DNA of 64,000 nt from Halomonas faecis (GTDB lineage Bacteria; Pseudomonadota; Gammaproteobacteria; Pseudomonadales; Halomonadaceae), in contig NZ_JAACZO010000003.1 of NCBI RefSeq assembly GCF_010993975.1, forward strand, positions 1 to 64,000, read 5' to 3'. Shown here one piece after another: positions 1 through 7,501 of the stretch. The notes under the pieces are model-generated. The model did not search any database. It was given only the letters and a program-made list of their open reading frames with translations, and had not been told where the DNA came from. The position numbers and the translations under genes were made by a program. Each line of letters starts with the position of its first letter. Positions within the stretch are counted from its first letter, which is position 1.

Positions 1-244
1 GGGTGGGGACCGCGTACTTACCCAATTACCTGGCATGGCGGCGGCTGTTTGAAACCGCGAAGCCAGCAGAGGAGGCGTGGTTTCGCGCAGCGATAGGCGC
101 AGACCAACAACAGATACCAACATAGCCGTTTATGTACAGTGTAGTGGCGCTTCGGAAAGACGCCAAGACATGCCGACGACGACGGCGTCGATATCGCTGC
201 GGTTCTGCTGGAGCGGATCAGGGCTGCTATGATGATCGCCTTCG
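1..244. other. Region upstream of cobT, no gene recognised
   Basis: No open frame here shows the codon bias of the neighbouring genes or a recognisable protein. The hallmarks of a cobalamin riboswitch seen at 14058-14250 are absent, so if the cobT operon has one it lies outside the window. A -10-like TATGAT at 228-233 lies only 12 bases before the cobT start and has no convincing -35 partner; a promoter there is possible but weak. Confidence 0.4.
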
Positions 245-1327
245 ATGTCACCCATGCCACCGCAGGACGCTCGCATGCTCGCCGATACCCTCGCGCGTCT
301 CGAACCCGCCGACAGCGCCATGGAAGACCGGGTCGCCGCTCATCTTGACAACCTCACCAAGCCGCCGGGCAGCCTAGGCCGGCTGGAAGCGCTGGCCGTG
401 ACGCTGGCTGCCATCACCGGCGAGGCCTTCCCCCGGGTCGCGCCGCCCGGGGTGCTGGTGTTCGCCGCCGACCACGGGGTGGCCGCCGAGGGCGTGTCGG
501 CCTTTCCCCAGGAAGTCACCGCACAAATGGTGGCCAACTTCGTCGCCGGCGGTGCGGCGATCAACGTCTTTGCCCGCCAGATCGGCGCCCGTCTCGAAGT
601 GATCGACGTGGGCGTGGCCGGTACGGTGGCAGGCGAGGGCGTGGTGGATGCGAAGGTGCGGCCCGGCACCGCCAACATGGTGGAGTCGGATGCCATGACT
701 CGCGGTGAGGCCGTAGTGGCGGTCGAGGCGGGCGTTGACGCTGCCGAACGCGCCATCGAGGCGGGTTGTCGCTGCCTGATCGTCGGTGAGATGGGCATCG
801 CCAATACCACTGCCAGCAGTGCGCTGTTGGCGGTGCTAACCGACAGCCCAGTAGCCGGTCTGATCGGGCACGGCACCGGGATTTCCGCCGAGCGGCTCGC
901 TCACAAGCAGGCGGTCATCGAGCGTGCCATCGCCGCCCGCGCGCCGGCTTGCGATGACCCGCTCGACGTGCTGGCCAAGCTCGGGGGCCTGGAGATTGCC
1001 GCCATGGCCGGCGCCTATCTGGGCGGCGCGGCGCGACGGGTGCCGCTGTTGGTCGACGGCTTTATCGCCACGGTGGCGGCGCTCGTCGCCTGCCGGCTGG
1101 GCGCGGCCACGCGGGACTACCTGATCTTCGGCCATCGCTCCAGGGAGCCGGGGCATGCCCATGCGCTGAGCGCTCTCGATGCTCATCCTCTGCTGGATCT
1201 GGAGCTGCACCTGGGCGAGGGCACCGGAGCGGCGCTCGCCTTCCCGCTGCTGGAAGCGGCAACGCGCATGCTGGCCGAGATGGCGACCTTCGAGGATGCC
1301 GGGGTCGCCGCCAGTCAGACGCCATGA
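245..1327 (+). CDS. cobT: Nicotinate-nucleotide--dimethylbenzimidazole phosphoribosyltransferase
   Basis: Transfers the phosphoribosyl group of nicotinate mononucleotide to 5,6-dimethylbenzimidazole, giving alpha-ribazole 5'-phosphate, the lower ligand of cobalamin (cytoplasm). The 360-residue length fits the family. The N-terminal stretch KPPGSLGRLE, the glycine-rich VFAADHGVA segment, the GEMGIANTT block and the C-terminal LHLGEGTGAALAFPLLEAA segment, which carries the family's catalytic glutamate, are all present. The ATG at 245 is the first good start; a second Met three codons later is possible. The stop overlaps the cbiB start by 4 bases (ATGA), so this is the first visible gene of a translationally coupled B12 operon. 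Confidence 0.95.
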   Translation: MSPMPPQDARMLADTLARLEPADSAMEDRVAAHLDNLTKPPGSLGRLEALAVTLAAITGEAFPRVAPPGVLVFAADHGVAAEGVSAFPQEVTAQMVANFVAGGAAINVFARQIGARLEVIDVGVAGTVAGEGVVDAKVRPGTANMVESDAMTRGEAVVAVEAGVDAAERAIEAGCRCLIVGEMGIANTTASSALLAVLTDSPVAGLIGHGTGISAERLAHKQAVIERAIAARAPACDDPLDVLAKLGGLEIAAMAGAYLGGAARRVPLLVDGFIATVAALVACRLGAATRDYLIFGHRSREPGHAHALSALDAHPLLDLELHLGEGTGAALAFPLLEAATRMLAEMATFEDAGVAASQTP

Positions 1328-2316
1328 CCCAGGAGCCCCTGACGCTGGCGCTGCTGGGGTGGGTGGCGGCTGCCGTGGCCATCGACCTGCTGGTTGGCGA
1401 CCCTCGCCGGCTACCGCATCCGGTGGTGGGCATGGGCCGCGCGGTTACGGCCCTGGAGCGTGCCTGGAACCAGGGTTCCGCACGAGCGCGGCGCTGGCGC
1501 GGTGCCGCGATGACGATGACCGTGGTGGCAGGTACTCTCATGCTCACCTGGGGAGCGCTGGTGCTGCTTGCGCGGGTGCATCCGTGGCTGGCGCTTGCCG
1601 CCGAGCTGTGGCTATTGGTCTCGGCGCTGTCCATCAAGGGGTTGGCCGATGCCGCTCGGGCCGTGGCGGCACCGCTGGCGCGCGGTGACCTGCCGACCTC
1701 GCGGCGCGCTCTGGCGATGATCGTGGGGCGAGACACCGAGCGGCTCGACGAGGCCGGTCTGACCCGCGGTGCCGTGGAGACGGTGGCCGAGAACTGCGTC
1801 GACGGCATTACCGCGCCGCTGTTCTGGGCCCTGCTCGGCGGGGCGCCACTGGCTCTGGCTTACAAGGCGGTCAATACCCTGGATTCGATGGTCGGCTACC
1901 GCAACGTGCGCTATGCCGACTTCGGCTACGCGGCGGCGAAACTCGACGACCTGGCCAACTGGCTGCCGGCCAGGCTGACCGCGCTGGCCCTGTGGCTCGC
2001 TGCCTGGGCGATGCCGGGCGCCCACCGTACTGGGGCGCTGGCGGCCACCTGGCGTCAAGCGCCAAGCCACCCGAGCCCCAATGCCGGCTGGCCTGAAGCC
2101 ATGGTGGCGCAGTTGCTGGGGGTTCAACTGGGCGGCACCAATCATTACGCTGGCGTGGCCTCGCAGCGTGCGGTGCTGGGCGTCCCGCCGAGCGAGGGCG
2201 GCGAACCGCTGGCCGTCGGGCACATCGAGCGTGCGATCTGCCATATGCACGGCGGCTGGTTGGCTTTCGCGTTGCTGATGGCGCTGGCGGTGTCGATCCG
2301 GGAGGGGCTGACATGA
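1324..2316 (+). CDS. cbiB: Adenosylcobinamide-phosphate synthase, membrane protein
   Basis: CbiB (CobD in Pseudomonas nomenclature) joins aminopropanol phosphate to adenosylcobyric acid, forming adenosylcobinamide phosphate. The 330-residue protein starts with the family's AIDLLVGDPRRLPHPVVGMG segment. It has several hydrophobic helices (about residues 60-100 and 150-175), the conserved ETVAENCVDGITAPLFW and YKAVNTLDSMVGY segments, and a hydrophobic C-terminus. It overlaps cobT upstream and the aminotransferase-like gene downstream by 4 bases each, pointing to one polycistronic mRNA. The call is secure; only the symbol is ambiguous between naming schemes. Confidence 0.95.
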   Translation: MTQEPLTLALLGWVAAAVAIDLLVGDPRRLPHPVVGMGRAVTALERAWNQGSARARRWRGAAMTMTVVAGTLMLTWGALVLLARVHPWLALAAELWLLVSALSIKGLADAARAVAAPLARGDLPTSRRALAMIVGRDTERLDEAGLTRGAVETVAENCVDGITAPLFWALLGGAPLALAYKAVNTLDSMVGYRNVRYADFGYAAAKLDDLANWLPARLTALALWLAAWAMPGAHRTGALAATWRQAPSHPSPNAGWPEAMVAQLLGVQLGGTNHYAGVASQRAVLGVPPSEGGEPLAVGHIERAICHMHGGWLAFALLMALAVSIREGLT

Positions 2317-3485
2317 CGACGCACGATGCCACCTGGCCATCGCATGGCGGCCAGGCCGGGCCGCTGCTGGCGCGCTTCGGCCTCCCGCCCGACCATCCGC
2401 TGCACGACTTCAGCACCAATCTGAATCCTCTGGGGCCGCCTGACTGGGTGCCGTCCCGCCTAGCCGCTGCGGCCGACGGCCTGGTGCACTACCCGGCTCC
2501 CGACTACCGCACGGCCCGGGAGGCGATTGCCTGCCAGGCCGGCGTTGCCATGGAGCAGGTGCTGCTGACCAACGGCGGCGCCGAGGCGATCTTCCTGGTG
2601 GCGGCGGCACATGCCGGTGGGCGGGCGGCCATCGTTCAGCCTACCTTCAATGAATATGCCCGGGCCTGTCGTGCCTTCGGCCTCGCCGTCGACGACATCC
2701 AGCTGCCCCCGCCCGACTTCTCGCTCGATCCGGAACGTCTCGGCGTGTCCCTGACCCCCGGCACGCTGCTGTGGTTGTGTCGCCCCAACAACCCCACCGC
2801 CACCCTGGTGCCGCGCGAGACGGTCGAGCGGTTGCTGACCCTAGCGGCGGCACGTGGCTGCCGGGTGGTGATCGACGAAGCCTTCATCGACTTCGTGACG
2901 CCGCCCCAGGAGGGCCTGGCGCCGCTGCTGGCACGCTTCGACAATCTCGTTCTGCTGCGTTCGCTGACCAAGCTCTATGCATTGCCGGGACTTCGGGTGG
3001 GATATCTATTGGCGAGCGAATCAATGGTGCGCAACATTAAAGCGTACCAGCCACCCTGGAGCGTCAATCACCTGGCGGCCGAACTCGTCGCCCCGTTACT
3101 GGCCGACACCGCCTTCCTGGCCCGTACCCGACAGTGGCTGACCGGCGAGCGGCCACGCCTGCAGGCCGGTCTCGCCGCCGCCGGTCTCGAGGTGATCCCG
3201 AGTCGTGCCAACTTCTTTTTGGTGCGGCCAGCGATCGAAGTCGAAGCGACGGCAGGTCAGGTCCAGCACCGAAGACCCGTTGACGGCTCGATTCAGGCGC
3301 TTATGACTGAGGCAATTGCCCTGACGACCGAGAGGCTGTTCGAACGGTTGCTGCGTGCCGGCATCCTGGCCCGCCATACCCACGGCTTTCCCGGGCTCGA
3401 CGGTGGCTGGCTGCGCCTGGCACTGCGCGACCGGGACTCCAACACGCGTCTGCTCGGCGCGCTGGGTGAGGGTGAGGAGTCATGA
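2313..3485 (+). CDS. cobD: Threonine-phosphate decarboxylase (PLP-dependent, CobD/CobC family)
   Basis: Fold-type I PLP enzyme related to histidinol-phosphate aminotransferase. It decarboxylates L-threonine phosphate to (R)-1-amino-2-propanol phosphate, the substrate CbiB attaches. The 390-residue protein shows DFSTNLNPLGPP near the N-terminus, the LTNGGAEAIFLVA cofactor region, LCRPNNPTATLVP, the VIDEAFIDF aspartate that binds the pyridine nitrogen, and the Schiff-base lysine in SLTKLYALPGLRVGYLLA. It is somewhat longer than Salmonella CobD because of an insertion around residues 308-330. It overlaps cbiB and cobU by 4 bases, which fixes its role as a B12 enzyme rather than a histidine-pathway paralogue. 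Confidence 0.93.
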   Translation: MTTHDATWPSHGGQAGPLLARFGLPPDHPLHDFSTNLNPLGPPDWVPSRLAAAADGLVHYPAPDYRTAREAIACQAGVAMEQVLLTNGGAEAIFLVAAAHAGGRAAIVQPTFNEYARACRAFGLAVDDIQLPPPDFSLDPERLGVSLTPGTLLWLCRPNNPTATLVPRETVERLLTLAAARGCRVVIDEAFIDFVTPPQEGLAPLLARFDNLVLLRSLTKLYALPGLRVGYLLASESMVRNIKAYQPPWSVNHLAAELVAPLLADTAFLARTRQWLTGERPRLQAGLAAAGLEVIPSRANFFLVRPAIEVEATAGQVQHRRPVDGSIQALMTEAIALTTERLFERLLRAGILARHTHGFPGLDGGWLRLALRDRDSNTRLLGALGEGEES

Positions 3486-4009
3486 TCGCCTTCGTCAGCG
3501 GCGGGGCGCGCTCCGGCAAGAGCGCCGTTGCCGAGCGTTTGGCACTTGAATGTCGCCAGGCGCGTGGCGGGGCACTCTACTATCTGGCCACGGCAACCGC
3601 ATCGGATGCGGAGATGGCCGAGCGCATCGCCCGGCACCGCCGCGACCGGGGAGATGCGTGGCGCACCCGTGAGGCGCCGCTGGCACTGGGGGAGGCACTC
3701 GACGGTATCGAGCCCGGCAGCTGCGTACTGCTCGACTGCCTGACGCTGTGGGCCAGCCGCGCGCGCTTCGAGGCCGGTTACGACAGTGCTGCCGGCCTCG
3801 CCCGGTTCGAGGCGCTGCTGGTTGCGGCTCGCACCCGGCCGCTCGACCTGGTGGTGGTCTCCAACGACCTGAACGAGGCCGCATTGCCGCAGGATGCCGC
3901 AACGCGAGACTATGTCGCTTTCCTGCAACGCCTGCACCGCACGCTCGCTCGGGAAGCCGAGCGCGTCGTCGAGGTGGTGGCCGGAGTGGCCATCGATTGG
4001 AAAATTTGA
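3482..4009 (+). CDS. cobU: Adenosylcobinamide kinase / adenosylcobinamide-phosphate guanylyltransferase
   Basis: Phosphorylates adenosylcobinamide and converts it to GDP-cobinamide, the substrate of CobS. The 175-residue protein has the P-loop GGARSGKS at residues 6-13 and an ERIARHRRDRG segment whose histidine aligns with the guanylylated His46 of Salmonella CobU. The usual NEVGxGIVP motif of strand 5 is replaced by NDLNEAALP, although the rest of the C-terminus (AREAERVVEVVAG) is present. A second CobU-like protein at 13559 keeps that missing motif but lacks the histidine. The ATGA overlap couples it to cobD. cobS, its normal next gene, is displaced 8.2 kb by the restriction-modification island. 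Confidence 0.9.
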   Translation: MIAFVSGGARSGKSAVAERLALECRQARGGALYYLATATASDAEMAERIARHRRDRGDAWRTREAPLALGEALDGIEPGSCVLLDCLTLWASRARFEAGYDSAAGLARFEALLVAARTRPLDLVVVSNDLNEAALPQDAATRDYVAFLQRLHRTLAREAERVVEVVAGVAIDWKI

Positions 4010-4241
4010 GCTCGTCGTCGTGATGTCAGCCATGGCTTGGCCGTCGGCAGCTTCAGGTTGCGCCAAAGGTGCATTTTGCCGGCGCCAGCGAGGTGGACAG
4101 TACTTAATGGTCGGGACCTCTGCGCGGTGTTGGCCGGCTGATGCCGGCGACGTTCGGTGGTACTGTTCTCTCACTCGATTGAACGCACCCCTGACGGCGC
4201 CAATGCCGTCGAGCAGACAGCGAATAGCAACGGAGCGAGCC

Positions 4242-6368
4242 TTGGCTCAACTGGAACATATCCAGGTGCTGGAGAAGCGCCTGTGGAGCGCGGCGGACAA
4301 TCTGCGCGCCAACTCGAACTATGCCAGCAACGAATACTTCCTGCCGGTAATGGGCCTGGTTTTCCTGCGCCACGCCTACAGCCGCTACCTGGCGGTGAAG
4401 GACGACATCCAGGCCAGCCTGCCGTCGCGGGGTGGCAAGACCCGCGAGATCACCAAGGAGGACTTCTCCCAGCGCAGCGCCATCCACTTGCGTCCCGAGG
4501 CGCAGTTCGACCACCTGGTGAGCTTGCCGGACAGCGCCGACCGCGCCCGCGCCATCATCGAGGCCATGGAAGCCATCGAGAGTGACTATGCCTCGCTCAA
4601 GGGCGTGCTGCCCAAGAGCGAATACCAGGAGCTCGACAACGAGGTGCTAGGCCAGCTGCTGCGCACCCTCAATCCCGACGAGCTCAAGCGGGTGAAAGGC
4701 GATGTCTTCGGGCGTATCTACGAATACTTCCTGACCCAGTTCGCCGACCAGGGCGCACACGACGGCGGCGAGTTCTTCACCCCGGTGTCGCTGGTCTCGC
4801 TGATCGCCCATGTGCTCGACCCCGACCGTGGCACCGTGCTGGACCCGGCCTGCGGGTCCGGCGGCATGTTCGTGCAGAGTGCGCGCACCGTCGAGGAGCA
4901 CGGCAACAACCCCAGCGAGCGGCTCACCTTTCGCGGCCTGGAGAAGAACGCCACCACCGTGCGCCTGGCCAAGATGAACCTGGCGGTGCACGGCCTGGAA
5001 GGCGATATCCAGCGCGCCATCACCTACTACGAGGATCCCCATGAGATGGTCGGCAAGGCCGACTACGTGATGGCCAACCCGCCGTTCAATGTCGACGAGA
5101 TCGACGCCGAGAAGATCAAGGCCGACCCGCGCCTGCCCTTCGGCCTGCCCGGGGTGAACAAGAAGGGCAAGCTCTCCAACGGCAACTACGTCTGGATCAG
5201 CTACTTCTACAGCTACCTGAGCGAGCGGGGCAAGGCGGGCTTCGTGATGTCCTCACAGGCTTCCAGCGCCGGGCGCGACGAGGCCCGGCTCCGCCAGGCG
5301 CTGGTGGAGACCGGCGACGTCGATGCCCTGATCGGCATTCGCGGCAACTTCTTCTACACCCGCAGCGTGCCCTGCGAGCTGTGGTTCCTGAACCGCGCCA
5401 AGCCTGCCGAGCACCGCGACAAGGTGCTGATGATCGACGCCCGCCAGATCTATCGCCAGGTGACGCGCAAGATATATGACTTCAGCCCAGAGCAGCAGTT
5501 AAGCCTTCAGGCCATTGTCTGGCTCTACCGCGGCGAGACCCGTCGCTACCTGGCGCTGGTGGAAGACTATGGGCGGCGTGCCCTGGCCGAAGCCGCTTGC
5601 TGCTTCGAGCGGCAAAACGGGGAGCGCAGTGCCGACGCTCCCTTGGCCAACTTCGACACCGCCCTGGATGCCCTGGGCGAGAGCGCTGCCCCCTTCCTCG
5701 ACAGCCTCAACGACGCCTCGCCGTCGCTGGCGCCGCTTGTGGAGGCCCGCGAGGAGTTGGCCCAGGCCCGCCGCGCCTTTACCGCCGACATGGCGGCCTT
5801 CCGCGAGACCCTGGGCGCCGAGCAGGCGGCGTGGCGCGGACAGTCATTGACCCACGGTGCCCTCAAGCAAGCCGTCGACCGCCTGGCGCCCCTGGCCGAG
5901 GCCAGTCGCGATCTGGTCAAGCAGACCGACCTGCTCTACAAGCTCGCCTGCCGGGTGCTCGACACTTGCGAGCAGGAGTTCGCCGCCAAGAAGAGCCGCC
6001 TGTGGCCCAGCCGCGAGATCAATCGCGCCCGCAAGGCCGCCGATGCGGCGCGCCAGGAGGTGGTCGAGCAGCTCAAGGCCGTGCGCTACGTCTGGAAGCA
6101 GGCCCACTGGCTCACCGAGCGCTTCCCGGAAGCGGAGCTGCGCGACGTGGAGGGTCTGGTCAAGCTGGTGAGCATCGATGAAATCGCCGCCAACGACTGG
6201 AGCCTGACCCCCGGGCGCTATGTCGGCGTTGCTCCGGAAGAGGAGGATGAGGACTTCGACTTCGAGGAGGCCCTGCGCGAGATCCATGTGGAACTCACCG
6301 ACCTCGATGCCGAAGCGAACAAACTGGCCGCCAAGATCCGCCGCAACTTCGAGGAGCTGGGGGTATGA
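4242..6368 (+). CDS. hsdM: Type I restriction-modification DNA methyltransferase subunit HsdM
   Basis: Modification subunit that methylates adenine N6 in the recognition site and forms the core of the HsdM-HsdS-HsdR complex. An N-terminal helical HsdM domain (residues 1-145) is followed by an N6-adenine methylase domain with motif I DPACGSGGM near residue 205 and motif IV NPPFN near residue 283. The coiled-coil, charge-rich C-terminal extension makes it 708 residues, longer than classical HsdM. The frame is open far upstream, but family similarity starts at a TTG (4242) behind GGAGCGAG, reading (M)AQLEHIQVLEKRLW, so I use that start. The 232 bases before it, back to cobU, contain a small GCCGGC hairpin (4133-4148) and no recognised gene. 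Confidence 0.93.
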   Translation: MAQLEHIQVLEKRLWSAADNLRANSNYASNEYFLPVMGLVFLRHAYSRYLAVKDDIQASLPSRGGKTREITKEDFSQRSAIHLRPEAQFDHLVSLPDSADRARAIIEAMEAIESDYASLKGVLPKSEYQELDNEVLGQLLRTLNPDELKRVKGDVFGRIYEYFLTQFADQGAHDGGEFFTPVSLVSLIAHVLDPDRGTVLDPACGSGGMFVQSARTVEEHGNNPSERLTFRGLEKNATTVRLAKMNLAVHGLEGDIQRAITYYEDPHEMVGKADYVMANPPFNVDEIDAEKIKADPRLPFGLPGVNKKGKLSNGNYVWISYFYSYLSERGKAGFVMSSQASSAGRDEARLRQALVETGDVDALIGIRGNFFYTRSVPCELWFLNRAKPAEHRDKVLMIDARQIYRQVTRKIYDFSPEQQLSLQAIVWLYRGETRRYLALVEDYGRRALAEAACCFERQNGERSADAPLANFDTALDALGESAAPFLDSLNDASPSLAPLVEAREELAQARRAFTADMAAFRETLGAEQAAWRGQSLTHGALKQAVDRLAPLAEASRDLVKQTDLLYKLACRVLDTCEQEFAAKKSRLWPSREINRARKAADAARQEVVEQLKAVRYVWKQAHWLTERFPEAELRDVEGLVKLVSIDEIAANDWSLTPGRYVGVAPEEEDEDFDFEEALREIHVELTDLDAEANKLAAKIRRNFEELGV

Positions 6369-7501
6369 AGCTGGCAAGACTTGGTGATATTTGTACTTTA
6401 AATTATGGCAGGTCGCTGCGTGGGTATTCGCCAGAGCCTGATAATGAGTTGCCAGTGAGGGTTTTTGGGACAAATGGCCCTATTGGCTGGGCTCGGGAAG
6501 CGCTTTCTGATGAGCCTACGATCATCATAGGAAGGAAAGGTGCGTATAGAGGAGTGCACTATTCTGAATTTCCATCTTGGACGATTGATACAGCCTATTA
6601 CCTTGTGCTGAATGTCTCAAATGTGGAGCTGAAGTGGCTTTATTATAGGCTGATGCTGCTTGATATTAATTCCATGGATTCAGGGTCGGCGATACCATCA
6701 ACGAAGAGAGAAGATTTCTATAGTTCCAGGGTTAGAGTGCCTGATATCGATAACCAGAGGAGGGTCGTGAACGCTCTTTCATCCTACGATGACCTTATCG
6801 ATAATAACCATCGCCGTATCCAACTCCTCGAGGAATCTGCTCAGCTGCTCTACAAGGAGTGGTTTGTCCATCTGCGCTTTCCTGGTCATGAGCATGTCAA
6901 GATCACCAACGGCGTGCCAGAGGGGTGGGAGCCCTGCCTGCTTCCCCATGTCATCGAGGTCAACCCCAAGGAAAGGATCGAGAAGGGCAAGGAGGTCGCC
7001 TATGTTCCGATGGCGGCGCTCTCCGAGACCAATATGACGGTCGATGTCTCGAGATTCGAGAAGCGTAACAAGCACACCAACGTCAAGTTTCGCCAGCATG
7101 ATGTGTTGCTGGCACGGATTACCCCCTGCCTGGAAAATGGCAAGACGGGCTATGTGCACTTCCTCAAGGAGGATGAACAGGCGTGTGGCTCGACGGAGTT
7201 CATCGTGTTGCGGGGAAAGCGAGTCAGCTCCGCCTTCGTCTACTGCCTGGCGCGCTCGGAGCATTTCCGCGAGACCGCCATCCAGAGCATGACCGGCTCA
7301 TCGGGTCGCCAACGGGTTCAGGCCTCCTCCCTGGCGGACTACTCGGTGCCGTTGCCGCCCCAGCACTTGCTGGAGATGTTCGATGAGGTCGCCATGCAGG
7401 CCTTCGAACAGGTCGGCGTGCTGATGGCGCAGAACGAGCGCCTCGCCAAGGCCCGCGATTTACTGCTGCCCAAGCTGATGAGCGGAGAGCTGGCCGCATG
7501 A
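6365..7501 (+). CDS. hsdS: Type I restriction-modification specificity subunit HsdS
   Basis: Recognises the bipartite target sequence for the HsdM/HsdR complex. The 378-residue protein has two target-recognition domains (about residues 1-130 and 185-330). Each is followed by a helical spacer: DNQRRVVNALSSYDDLIDNN...LLEESAQLLYKEWF after the first and FEQVGVLMAQNERLAKARDLLLPKLMSGEL after the second. It overlaps hsdM and the next gene by ATGA. The first recognition half (roughly 6365-6850) has markedly AT-rich codons (Ile ATT/ATA, TTT, AAT), unlike the GC-rich second half and neighbours. That pattern is expected when recognition domains are swapped horizontally. Confidence 0.93.
   Translation: MKLARLGDICTLNYGRSLRGYSPEPDNELPVRVFGTNGPIGWAREALSDEPTIIIGRKGAYRGVHYSEFPSWTIDTAYYLVLNVSNVELKWLYYRLMLLDINSMDSGSAIPSTKREDFYSSRVRVPDIDNQRRVVNALSSYDDLIDNNHRRIQLLEESAQLLYKEWFVHLRFPGHEHVKITNGVPEGWEPCLLPHVIEVNPKERIEKGKEVAYVPMAALSETNMTVDVSRFEKRNKHTNVKFRQHDVLLARITPCLENGKTGYVHFLKEDEQACGSTEFIVLRGKRVSSAFVYCLARSEHFRETAIQSMTGSSGRQRVQASSLADYSVPLPPQHLLEMFDEVAMQAFEQVGVLMAQNERLAKARDLLLPKLMSGELAA

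Noticed and set aside
1-377. Small frames before and across the cobT start
   Set aside because: Arg-rich or mixed low-quality translations, no ribosome site, overlap with cobT.
4010-4241. Extension of HsdM upstream to 3894
   Set aside because: That part overlaps cobU in another frame and has no HsdM similarity; the TTG at 4242 with a good ribosome site fits the family N-terminus.
6365-7501. hsdS as a phase-variable shufflon
   Set aside because: No second hsdS copy, inverted repeats or recombinase gene in the window; only the composition of one half is unusual.
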